The notes under the pieces are model-generated. The model made no database searches and was not told the DNA's origin. It was given only the letters and a program-made list of their open reading frames with translations. 64,000 nucleotides of DNA from an uncultured Lachnospiraceae bacterium. GTDB taxonomy: Bacteria; Bacillota; Clostridia; Lachnospirales; Lachnospiraceae. The translations under genes and the position numbers were made by a program. This document shows, piece by piece, positions 1 to 7,337 of this stretch (position 1 is its first letter; every line of letters starts with the position of its first letter). The stretch is from NCBI GenBank assembly GCA_910586125.1, contig CAJUHP010000016.1, positions 1 through 64,000 on the forward strand, read 5' to 3'.

Positions 1-34
1 GTGACTGGAGTTCAGACGTGTGCTCTTCCGATCT
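1..34 (+). other. Illumina TruSeq adapter sequence (contamination)
   Basis: The first 34 bases match the well-known TruSeq read-2 adapter, ending in the CTCTTCCGATCT tail. They are not genomic. Any translation starting at the ATG at 18 has six adapter-derived residues at its front. The contig edge is therefore a library or assembly artefact. Confidence 0.97.
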
Positions 35-302
35 GGAGAGAGATCTTTGCTGTGATCTGAATTATTACCAGCCTGGCTACGAGATTCCAAATGAAGCTGC
101 CAGTGAGGCCATCCGGCTGCTGGCCCGCACGGAAGGACTGCTGATCGATCCGGTCTACACCGGCAAAGCGTTTGCCGGGATGCTGGACTACATCCGCACC
201 GGCCGCGTGGCGGCAGGCAGCCATGTAGTGTTCTGGCACACGGGAGGAGCTACGGCATTGTTTGCCGAAAAGGCGATTCGGGGCGATCTGGAGCAGGTTT
301 GA
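35..302 (+). CDS. D-cysteine desulfhydrase / ACC deaminase family protein, 3' fragment
   Basis: This is the last ~88 codons of a fold-type II PLP enzyme of the 1-aminocyclopropane-1-carboxylate deaminase/D-cysteine desulfhydrase family. The visible C-terminal signatures are a PGY-x-IPNE segment, an AIRLLARTEG stretch, LIDPVYTGKAFAG and the closing FWHTGGATALF, which lines the PLP phosphate site in this family. The 5' part, including the catalytic lysine, lies outside the contig because the sequence begins with adapter. D-cysteine desulfhydrase would release pyruvate, H2S and ammonia; the substrate cannot be decided from this fragment. No neighbour on the same strand points to a pathway. Confidence 0.85.
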
Positions 303-383
303 AAAGCGCTCAAAAAAATTTCCCTTTTGTTGTGCAATAAAATCGTCTTTTCCCGCATTATATAAGTGAACAGGAGGAAAGCC

Positions 384-962
384 ATGGCCGTTTTCACGAT
401 GCCGGCGGATGAGGCAGAGAAAAAAGAAGGGGACCTGGAAACATGTCTGGCCGGGATTGCCGCAGGGGAGAAAGCCGCTCTGGCGCGGTTTTATGAACAG
501 ACCTACGCGGCAGCGTACGGACTGGCCGTATCGATTCTGCAAAACAGGCAGGATGCGGAGGATGTGGTCCAGGATACCTATCTGAAAATCTGGCAGGCGG
601 CGGACTGCTATCAGGCGCAGGGCAGGCCGCGGGCCTGGATGCTGGCGATTGTGCGCAACACGGCGCTGATGCGGCTGCGGCAGGCGAGACGAACCGTTTC
701 CCTGGACGGCGAAGACTGGAATCTATGGGCCGATGAACCGGCTGTGAGTCCGGAAGACCGGCTTTTGCTGTCCGCACTGCTGGGGCAGCTTGGCGAGGAG
801 GATCGGCAGATTGTGGTGATGCATGCGCTGGCCGGATTGAAGCATAGAGAAATCGCAGCGATGCTGGGAATGGGACTTCCCGCGGTTTTGTCCAGATACA
901 GCCGGGGAATGAAAAAACTTCGCCGGGCATTAAAGGAGGCAGACGGACATGACAAATCGTGA
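384..962 (+). CDS. RNA polymerase sigma factor, ECF-type sigma-70 family
   Basis: A cytoplasmic sigma factor of about 192 residues. Region 2 is visible near residues 25-65 (ARFYEQTY start, then the DAEDVVQDTYLKIW core-binding/-10 helix). Region 4 is near residues 130-185 (LGEEDRQIVVMHALAGLKHREIAAMLGM, a helix-turn-helix ending SRYSRGMKKLRR). The ATG at 384 is preferred over the GTG at 366 because AGGAGG lies at 372-377. Its stop overlaps the start of the next gene by 14 bases, the usual arrangement for a sigma factor and its anti-sigma partner. The target regulon cannot be read from the window, and no clear ECF-type promoter was found upstream. Confidence 0.93.
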   Translation: MAVFTMPADEAEKKEGDLETCLAGIAAGEKAALARFYEQTYAAAYGLAVSILQNRQDAEDVVQDTYLKIWQAADCYQAQGRPRAWMLAIVRNTALMRLRQARRTVSLDGEDWNLWADEPAVSPEDRLLLSALLGQLGEEDRQIVVMHALAGLKHREIAAMLGMGLPAVLSRYSRGMKKLRRALKEADGHDKS

Positions 963-2844
963 GCTGGAAAAACAAATTCGTACCGCCTTGGAACACACCG
1001 CGCCGGATCGCCTAGATGCGATTCTTTCTTCCTGTAACGGTCAGAAAAATTTGATGGATGCCGAAAGAAGCAGAGATGCTTTGGCCGCCGCATCCGGCCT
1101 GACATCAGCCGGAAGCCGGAAGAAAGGAGCTTTTATGAAACGATGGAGAAAACCGATTGCAGGGATTGCCGCAGCCGTAATCGCGTTGGCGTTGTGTATC
1201 GGCGGATATGTGCTGTTTGGGAAAAAAGCGCCGTCCGAGGTGGATTCTGTTATTCTGCTGGATGTGAACCCCAGCATTGCCCTGTATGTGGACAGGGAAG
1301 AGACGGTCTTATCGGCGGAGGCGCTGAATGAAGAGGCCAGAGAAATTTTGGGGAGCATGAAGCTGGAGGGAACTTCCATGGAAGTGGCGGTCAACGCCAT
1401 TGTGGGGGCTATGCTTCAGAAGGGATACTTGGGGAATCTGCAGAATGCGATTCTGGTTTCTGTGGAGAATGAGGACGCAGAGCGGAGCGAGGCTTTGCAG
1501 CAGAAGATATCGCAGGCTGTCGCAGCCATGCTGCAGACCGATTCCCTGGACGGGGCGGTGCTCAGCCAGACGCTTAAGGCGGACGATGCAGCACTTGCGG
1601 CGCTGTCGCAGCAGTATGGAATTTCCATGGGAAAGGCGGCGCTGATTCAGGAGGTGACTGCCCAGGATGCGGGGCTGACTTTTGACTCGCTGGCGTCCAT
1701 GACGATTCATGAGATCGCGCTGATCGCGTCTTCCCGCGGTTCACAGGGCGGTTCCGTGGCGCAGACCGGGACGGCGAGCGCAGCGGCCTATATTGGTGAT
1801 GAGAAAGCGTTGGAGCTGGCGTGCGCGCATGCGGGGGCAGACGTATCGTCGGTCCGCCGGATTCAGGTGGAATTTGACAGCGAGGATGGCATTATCGTCT
1901 ATGAGGTTGATTTTATCGCCGGGACAGTGGAGTATGAATACGATATTGACGCAAGAACCGGAGAAGTACTAAAATACGAGTGGAAACAAATCGCCGCGCA
2001 GGGAGGCGGAAGCGGAGACATGCCGGTGCCGGGAAATCAGGAGACCGCGTCTGGCGTACCGGAAAGTACAGCGGCTTCCCAGGGAACGGCTCCGGTAATA
2101 CCGGAAAGTACGCCGCCTTCCCAGGGAACGGTTCCGGCAGTACCGGAAAGCACATCGGTTTCCCAGGGAACGGCTCCGGCCATACCGGAAAGTACAGCGG
2201 CTTCCCAGGGAACGGCTCCGGCTATACCGGAAAGTACACCGCCCATCCAGGAAACCGTTCCCGCCGCACCGGAAACCACACCTGCGGCCAAAGAGACCGT
2301 TCCGGCCGCACCGGAAACCGCGCCTCCAACCCAGGCGTCTTCGCAGCCGGCTTCCGGCAGTGCGGGAAACGGCAGTTCCTATATCGGGGAACAGGCGGCT
2401 TTGGATGCAGCCCTGCGTCATGCCGGATGCCAGGAGAGCGACATCTCCCATTCCCGCACCGAGCTGGAGTATGACGACGGTCGGGCCGAGCATTATGATG
2501 TGGATTTCTGGGTGGGAAATATGGAATATGAGTACGAGATTGATCTCTACAGCGGTGCGGTTTTGAAGAGCAGCGCGGAAGATCACAGCGATTCCGGACA
2601 TGGAGCTCCGGATACCAATACGCAGGACGGCCAAGACCGCTACATCGGCGCGGACGCGGCGCTGTCGGCGGCTCTGAACCATGCCGGCGTACGGGCTTCT
2701 GATCTGACTAAGCGGGAGGTGGATCTGGACGAGGACGATGGAAGATGGATCTATGAGATTGAATTTGAGGTGGGACCCGTCGAGTACGAATATGAGATTG
2801 ACGCATTGTCAGGTGCTGTTTTGAAGGCGGAGAGAGATTCCTAA
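949..2844 (+). CDS. RsgI-like membrane anti-sigma factor with three PepSY domains
   Basis: A 631-residue single-pass membrane protein. Residues 1-65 are a short cytosolic part expected to bind the sigma factor, and 68-90 are the membrane helix. Residues 98-135 resemble the RsgI periplasmic domain, including DVNPSI at 105-110; an Asn-Pro bond at this place is the self-cleavage site known in RsgI proteins. PepSY-like modules at about 280-345, 477-542 and 564-629 each begin YIG and carry a (V/M)EYEYxID motif near the end. A proline-rich 14-residue repeat links the first two. The start overlaps the sigma gene. An internal ATG at 1135 (residue 63) has its own AAAGGAG site. The likely role is to hold the sigma factor until an external signal; the ligand is unknown. 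Confidence 0.88.
   Translation: MTNRELEKQIRTALEHTAPDRLDAILSSCNGQKNLMDAERSRDALAAASGLTSAGSRKKGAFMKRWRKPIAGIAAAVIALALCIGGYVLFGKKAPSEVDSVILLDVNPSIALYVDREETVLSAEALNEEAREILGSMKLEGTSMEVAVNAIVGAMLQKGYLGNLQNAILVSVENEDAERSEALQQKISQAVAAMLQTDSLDGAVLSQTLKADDAALAALSQQYGISMGKAALIQEVTAQDAGLTFDSLASMTIHEIALIASSRGSQGGSVAQTGTASAAAYIGDEKALELACAHAGADVSSVRRIQVEFDSEDGIIVYEVDFIAGTVEYEYDIDARTGEVLKYEWKQIAAQGGGSGDMPVPGNQETASGVPESTAASQGTAPVIPESTPPSQGTVPAVPESTSVSQGTAPAIPESTAASQGTAPAIPESTPPIQETVPAAPETTPAAKETVPAAPETAPPTQASSQPASGSAGNGSSYIGEQAALDAALRHAGCQESDISHSRTELEYDDGRAEHYDVDFWVGNMEYEYEIDLYSGAVLKSSAEDHSDSGHGAPDTNTQDGQDRYIGADAALSAALNHAGVRASDLTKREVDLDEDDGRWIYEIEFEVGPVEYEYEIDALSGAVLKAERDS
2059..2334 (+). repeat. 14-residue (42 bp) tandem repeat in the anti-sigma linker
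   Basis: Residues 371-462 consist of about six and a half copies of a 14-residue unit of the form PEST-x-x-x-QGT-x-P-x-x, becoming PET-type in the last copies. At DNA level the phrase GGAACGG(C/T)TCCGG recurs. The segment is a flexible, cell-wall-spanning linker between PepSY domains, and its near-identical units make copy-number variation likely. Confidence 0.85.
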
Positions 2845-2924
2845 GCGCTGCATTTTATGCCGCTCTGTGTAATTTGTACCGGCGGCCGATCTTGCTATTG
2901 TGCGGCAATGCCGGATAAAAAATG

Positions 2925-2977
2925 GACTGTGAAAAAACAGGTGCATAATTCCTGTTCTTTCACAGTCTTTTCGTTTT
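2925..2977 (+). terminator. Rho-independent terminator after the sigma/anti-sigma operon
   Basis: A 17-base arm (2925-2941, starting GACTGTGAAA) pairs with 2951-2967 with one mismatch around a 9-base loop, followed by TTTTCGTTTT. It lies 80 bases after the anti-sigma stop. Confidence 0.9.
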
Positions 2978-2989
2978 ATAATCAAAGCA

Positions 2990-3121
2990 AGGAAAACTGA
3001 CAAGGGCAAGATAATCGCATTATACGTGCGTTTGAGCCGTGACGACGACCTCACAGGCGACAGCATAATCAATCAAGAGAGCATTTGTCAAGGGGGCTTT
3101 CACCCAAAAGATGAAAGTCTC
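2990..3121 (+). pseudogene. N-terminal remnant of a large serine recombinase
   Basis: One frame from about 2990 reads KTDKGKIIALYVRLSRDDDLTGDS followed after a short gap by IINQESI, then unrelated residues and a stop near 3126. This is the hallmark N-terminus of the serine recombinases of Firmicutes conjugative transposons (TnpX/Tn5397-like), with the catalytic serine in the RLSRDD motif. The usual SN before the next I is missing and the rest of the gene is absent. There is no good start codon. It marks the scar of a former integrative element beside the following accessory genes. Confidence 0.7.
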
Positions 3122-3152
3122 CAATAACTTGTAAATTATTTGCAAATAGGAC

Positions 3153-4478
3153 TCAAATTGCTTTTCGGTCCAAGAAGTCCCTGAGCCAATCCAAAAAATC
3201 CAAACCGTTGCCGTAGGGAGCAATGCCAACGTCGGCCATATCCCAGACCTCGCCCTTGGCCCCGCCGCAGACGATGAGTCGGTAGGACTGGCCGCAGCCC
3301 CGGTCCACCAGCTCCAGTTGGCCGTTGGTGGTGGCGGCTTTTATCTTCCGGCCGGTGGCCTTGTCATCGTCCTCCCAGATCCAGGCTTCCCTGTGGGAGA
3401 ACCGCTTTTTGATGCCCTCAGGGTTGAAAATCACCTCCGCCAGAGGCGGGAACTTGTAGAGGAAGGAATCAAACTTCACCTGGAAGCCGTCCCCGATCTG
3501 GGTGAGGAAGGCCACATATTCACGGGGCAGCTTCACGCCGGTTGTCTCCTGAAAGGCGGTGATATCCGCCCGCTTCAAAGGCGGACGGGGGGTGATCCCC
3601 AGCTTGTCTATCCGCTTCTGGACCTCCGCAACGGCGGTTTTGATCTCCTCGGCGGACTTGCCAGCCTTTTTGATGCCAAACTTCTTCCGCTCGATGCCCA
3701 GGATGCTCTCCTGGCCCTGGAACACGGACAGGTCAACCACCTGGGTCTTGCGCAGGTTCAGGTCCCTGAGCCTGGGCAGGGCGGCCAGGCAGGACACATC
3801 CTCCACCGCCGTGCCGTAGAGCCAGATCATCTCCAGGGTGGGGATGGTGGCTAAGGGGGAGACATCGGTCACCGGAGTGCCGCTGAGGACGATTTCCTTC
3901 AGGCTGGGGTGCCCCGCAAGAGGCGTTAAGTTGCTGACAGCAGTATCCACAAGGGAGAGACTTTTCAGGTTTGGGCAGTCAATCAGGGGGGACAAATCGC
4001 TGAGATTTGGGTTGTGGTCGAGACGTAGCCATACAAGGGACTCCATGCCCCGCAGACACTCCAAATCGTCGATTTCCGTGACAGAGAGGGAGGATAGCTT
4101 GCCAGGCAATTTAGGGACAGTACAGCGGGGCGTAGTATGAAGATTCAGCGACTGCAATTCCACCAGAGGGGTGAGGTCGCAGGGAAGGAACTCTGGCCCG
4201 CCGCTGACAGTGAGATGCAGCAAGGTGGGAATCTCTGCCAGCGGGGAAATATCTCGAACTGCGCACTCGTAGAGCGTCACCTCGTCCAGTCCCGGCAGCC
4301 TGACCAGAGGGGAGATGTCCACCAGCGGCGGACGGAATTTACCGGCGAAGTAGTGGAAGATATATCGCCGGTCGTTGTGGATAGAGGTCTTGTAGATCAC
4401 CTCTGGCTCGGTGTTGTTGAGCCGGGCCATTTCGGCGAAGACCTCCCGCTCCAGCGGGGTCTGTTCGTAGTCCTTCAT
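3153..4478 (-). CDS. Leucine-rich repeat protein with C-terminal SMI1/KNR4 (SUKH) domain
   Basis: A soluble protein of about 441 residues with no signal peptide. Roughly residues 40-270 hold about eight internalin-like repeats with the DISPLA-x-x-P-x-L pattern. About 290-440 matches the SUKH (SMI1/KNR4) fold, with an F-Q-E-x-T-G-V-K-L-P-R-E-Y motif and later FLTQIGDG. SUKH proteins often act as immunity proteins against polymorphic toxins; that role is an inference here, as no toxin gene is adjacent. The ATG at 4478 is chosen because AAGGA lies 8 bases upstream; the in-frame ATG at 4484 is too close to it and the TTG at 4502 lacks a site. The gene sits between mobile-element remnants. Confidence 0.88.
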   Translation of the reverse strand: MKDYEQTPLEREVFAEMARLNNTEPEVIYKTSIHNDRRYIFHYFAGKFRPPLVDISPLVRLPGLDEVTLYECAVRDISPLAEIPTLLHLTVSGGPEFLPCDLTPLVELQSLNLHTTPRCTVPKLPGKLSSLSVTEIDDLECLRGMESLVWLRLDHNPNLSDLSPLIDCPNLKSLSLVDTAVSNLTPLAGHPSLKEIVLSGTPVTDVSPLATIPTLEMIWLYGTAVEDVSCLAALPRLRDLNLRKTQVVDLSVFQGQESILGIERKKFGIKKAGKSAEEIKTAVAEVQKRIDKLGITPRPPLKRADITAFQETTGVKLPREYVAFLTQIGDGFQVKFDSFLYKFPPLAEVIFNPEGIKKRFSHREAWIWEDDDKATGRKIKAATTNGQLELVDRGCGQSYRLIVCGGAKGEVWDMADVGIAPYGNGLDFLDWLRDFLDRKAI

Positions 4479-4615
4479 ATCCATTTTCCTTTCATGTTGC
4501 AAAAATCCTCAGTAAAGCAAAAAATTAGATTTATCAAATTGTATCAACCAAAGTATAGCATGTAGGCGACCCGCGTTCAACCTCCATTGTAGAACATTCA
4601 CCTAACTTGCAAGCA

Positions 4616-4680
4616 GAGTATTTGTTCCTGCAAATACTCAAAACAGACTTTCGGCGTGGTTGCCGAAAATCTGTTTTTGC
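4616..4680. terminator. Two adjacent stem-loops, the second terminator-like
   Basis: A perfect 9-bp hairpin (GAGTATTTG at 4616-4624 with 4631-4639) is followed by a 15-bp stem with one mismatch (4641-4655 with 4662-4676) and a T-run. The second could stop rightward transcription. No complete gene runs into it from the left, so it may be left over from a lost element. Confidence 0.6.
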
Positions 4681-4779
4681 TTGTTGGGACAGCGTCCCAA
4701 ATCCAATGAATAGCCCCGTGGCTGGCTACGCATTCGTTTTACGAATGCTGTATTGCCCAACAAAGTGAAAACGGGCAAG

Positions 4780-5140
4780 AGCGGCCCCATCAGAGAGGCG
4801 GAATATGGCACGTCAGACTTGCCTGGCAAAGGAGAATTGCCTGTTGTGACCATGGAAGACGGGAGTTTGGGTATATATAAGGCCAGTCTGGTTTCCCTAG
4901 AAGAGACAGGTTCCGGTCAGGACGCGGTGGGAAGGCTGTCCATAGCGAATGAAGAGGGAGAAATCGGGCGGACAGGAAGGCTGCGATACCGGCAGCAGAC
5001 CGAGCCTTATCCGCTCTGTATTCCGGCGGCGTGTATATGAGGAGGATGAGAGCTGGTATGTATATGTGGTGGAGGAGCAGGAAGGGATTCTGGGAACGGA
5101 GTGGAGAGTGCGCCCGGTATGGGAGCAATCTAATCGGTGA
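4780..5140 (+). pseudogene. Frameshifted C-terminal remnant of an HlyD-like efflux adaptor
   Basis: One frame (to the stop at 5040) reads VTMEDGSLGIYKASLV, then RLSIANEEGEIGRTG and PLCIPAACI. The sense then continues in another frame as YEEDESWYVYVVEEQEGILGTEWRVRPV. This order, ending in YVYVVEEQEGILGTE, matches the C-terminal beta domain of HlyD/MacA-like membrane fusion proteins of clostridia. The break lies near 5030-5040. No ribosome site or N-terminal part is present, and the sequence stops matching after about 5140. The exact family is inferred from memory of such C-termini. Confidence 0.6.
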
Positions 5141-5187
5141 AAGTCCATAACGGGATATTTCGTATTGGAGAGTGTATTTAACAACGA

Positions 5188-5228
5188 AAAACTCTGTGAA
5201 CTTGGATATCCTACATTCACAGAGTTTT
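5188..5228. terminator. Stem-loop, possible bidirectional terminator
   Basis: AAAACTCTGTGAA (5188-5200) pairs perfectly with 5216-5228, which ends in TTTT. It sits just past the HlyD-like remnant. Confidence 0.65.
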
Positions 5229-5284
5229 ATCTGAAAGAATATGAAAATTAGGGAAATTCCATACAGGACACCGTACATACGGTG

Positions 5285-5323
5285 GGGGAGGAGATAGATA
5301 AAATAATTATCTATCTCCTCCCC
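5285..5323. terminator. Perfect 17-bp hairpin downstream of the collagen-like gene
   Basis: GGGGAGGAGATAGATAA (5285-5301) pairs perfectly with 5307-5323 around AATAA. It lies about 40 bases past the stop of the leftward collagen-like gene. There is no clean T-run on either side, so it may act as a strong 3' stem rather than a classical terminator. A smaller palindrome (CACCGTA/TACGGTG) lies at 5268-5283. Confidence 0.65.
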
Positions 5324-5364
5324 GATTTATGGACTTATTTTACAGTCCTTTTTATCTTGTCTGG

Positions 5365-7203
5365 TTAATTGATACTTAAACCGGCGCTCGCATATCCTGC
5401 AACCGTATTAAGCAAAGTCAATCCGCTTGCTGATGCGGAAAAGACCAGCATCAACCGTGTCTGAGCCGTTACCGGAATATTGAGGCCGGTGAGGGCTCCG
5501 TTTAATAGTGTTCCGATAGAGATAATACCAGAAAGTCCCGGCGTGAGGCTGAGCAGCGTTCCGGCAATCGGAGTAAATACATTGTTCGGTGTTGCGGACT
5601 GATAGATCTGGGCATTTACCGTAACCGTGGAACCAACCAGGGAAAGCGCTGCAGTTGTACTGAAGAAAGCGCTGAACGAGGTGATGATACCAGCGCGCGG
5701 AACCTGGAAAGCAAAGTTAGAAAGCGTTCCGGCGGCATTTGTGATATTAATAGAGGCTCCCAACACAGTAAGTCCCTGTGCGCTGCTTCCAAATCCTACA
5801 AAGGCAGGAATTCCAGCAAGACCTCCGGCGATTGTCGTCAGAGAGATAGGAAGACCTGATGCAAACGGAATAACTGCTCCTGTGCCTGCAATACCGGTGG
5901 GCCCGGTTGCGCCAGTAGGCCCGGTTGCCCCGTCAGCGCCAGTGGGACCGGTCGCGCCAGTAGGTCCGGTCGCGCCATCTGCGCCGGTGGAACCGGTTGC
6001 GCCAGTAGGCCCAGTCACACCATCCGCGCCGGTCGCGCCGTCCGCGCCGGTTGCGCCAGTAGGTCCGGTCGCGCCGTCCGCGCCGGTTGCGCCAGTGGGT
6101 CCAGTTGCCCCGGTAGGTCCAGTCGCGCCATCCGCGCCAGTGGGACCGGTCGCGCCAGTAGGTCCGGTCGCGCCATCTGCGCCGGTGGAACCGGTTGCGC
6201 CAGTAGGCCCAGTCACACCATCCGCGCCGGTCGCGCCGTCCGCGCCGGTTGCGCCAGTAGGTCCGGTCGCGCCGTCCGCGCCGGTTGCGCCAGTGGGTCC
6301 AGTTGCCCCGGTAGGTCCAGTCGCGCCATCCGCGCCAGTGGGACCGGTCGCGCCAGTAGGCCCAGTCACACCATCCGCGCCAGTGGGACCGGTTGCGCCA
6401 GTAGGTCCGGTCGCGCCGTCCGCGCCGGTTGCGCCAGTGGGGCCGGTTGCGCCAGTGGGTCCAGTCGCGCCATCCGCGCCGGTGGGTCCAGTTGCGCCAG
6501 TAGGCCCGATCGCCCCATCCGCTCCCGTTGCGCCGGTCGGTCCCGTTACGCCATCAGCCCCCGTCGCGCCAGTGGGTCCAGTCGGTCCGGTCGGCCCCTC
6601 TTCTCCGGGACAACCTTTCGGTCCTTGGGCTCCGATTGGACCAGTTACACCCTGAATTCCCTGCGGACCCGTCACGCCCTGCGGTCCCATGGAACCTGTA
6701 GGACCGGCCGGACCGGCTGGTCCCGGAATACCTCTGGGTCCCTGCGGTCCGATATCGCCCTGGGGACCGACAGGGCCGACAGGGCCAGCCGGTCCAATCG
6801 GTCCCTGTGGTCCGATGTCTCCCTTAGGTCCTTCGCAGCCCGGATCGCCTTTTGGCCCGATATCACCCCGAACACCCTGGATTCCCTGAATTCCCTGAGG
6901 CCCTGCGTATCCTCTGGGGCCGGCACAGCCTCTTGGTCCGGTGTTTCCGGTAGGACCTACCGGCCCTGTATTCCCTCTTGGGCCTCTGGCGCCGGGAGCG
7001 CCGGGAGTTCCTTGGGGGCCCATAGGGCCCGGTTCCCCTCGATCGCCCTTCGGCCCGGGACAGCCGGTATCCCCTTTCATTCCCTGCGGTCCTTCGGGGC
7101 CTGGCTCCCCCTTAGGTCCCGCAGGACCGCGCTCACAGCAGGAAGGTTGGCAGGGATTCTGGCATTGATTCTGGCAGTGGTGATATGAATTGTTTTGATT
7201 CAT
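5365..7203 (-). CDS. Collagen-like exosporium protein with BclB-type C-terminal domain
   Basis: A spore-surface protein of about 612 residues. A Cys-rich N-terminus (CQNQCQNPCQPSCC) is followed by mixed Gly-X-Y triplets (GPKGEPGPEGPQG), then a long GPTGATGADGATG region to about residue 440. The C-terminal ~170 residues start IPFASGLPISLTTIAGGLAG and carry PRAGIITSFSAFFSTTAAL and LNIPVTAQTRLMLVFSAS, the pattern of the BclB C-terminal domain of exosporium filaments. The ATG at 7203 fits AAAGGA 9 bases upstream; the GTG at 7221 overlaps that site. Threonine-rich triplets are likely glycosylation sites, which fits the neighbouring glycosyltransferase. Expression is probably mother-cell specific. 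Confidence 0.93.
   Translation of the reverse strand: MNQNNSYHHCQNQCQNPCQPSCCERGPAGPKGEPGPEGPQGMKGDTGCPGPKGDRGEPGPMGPQGTPGAPGARGPRGNTGPVGPTGNTGPRGCAGPRGYAGPQGIQGIQGVRGDIGPKGDPGCEGPKGDIGPQGPIGPAGPVGPVGPQGDIGPQGPRGIPGPAGPAGPTGSMGPQGVTGPQGIQGVTGPIGAQGPKGCPGEEGPTGPTGPTGATGADGVTGPTGATGADGAIGPTGATGPTGADGATGPTGATGPTGATGADGATGPTGATGPTGADGVTGPTGATGPTGADGATGPTGATGPTGATGADGATGPTGATGADGATGADGVTGPTGATGSTGADGATGPTGATGPTGADGATGPTGATGPTGATGADGATGPTGATGADGATGADGVTGPTGATGSTGADGATGPTGATGPTGADGATGPTGATGPTGIAGTGAVIPFASGLPISLTTIAGGLAGIPAFVGFGSSAQGLTVLGASINITNAAGTLSNFAFQVPRAGIITSFSAFFSTTAALSLVGSTVTVNAQIYQSATPNNVFTPIAGTLLSLTPGLSGIISIGTLLNGALTGLNIPVTAQTRLMLVFSASASGLTLLNTVAGYASAGLSIN
5941..6336 (-). repeat. 198-bp tandem duplication inside the collagen region
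   Basis: 5941-6138 and 6139-6336 read as identical 198-bp units (66 residues, 22 triplets). A third copy starts at 6337 and diverges after about 24 bases. Identical long units within an already repetitive gene imply recent unequal crossing-over and a length-variable allele; they are also a place where short-read assembly could be wrong. Confidence 0.88.
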
Positions 7204-7337
7204 AAAAACACATCCTTTCACATAATATTATTTGAAAAAGTACGGGAAATGTATCTTTTTCTACAAATAATTTATGCAGCCCTGAAACGAATGCCACTCT
7301 TTGTCCTTCCAAATTGCAGAAAGCAGACCGCAAAAAT

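Noticed and set aside
3080..3120. CTTTCA/TGAAAG stem as terminator of the LRR-SUKH gene
   Set aside because: Short stem with no T-run on the minus strand; not convincing.
5268..5283. Palindrome CACCGTA/TACGGTG as an attachment site
   Set aside because: No recombinase gene, no direct-repeat partner found in the window.
5881..6600. Short regular repeats resembling a CRISPR array
   Set aside because: The repeats are in-frame Gly-X-Y codons without unique spacers of constant size.
5627..6655. Long plus-strand frame rich in PVAPVGP opposite the collagen gene
   Set aside because: It is the antisense reading of GPTGATG repeats; it has no ribosome site and the real protein has a clear N-terminus, collagen triplets and BclB-type end.
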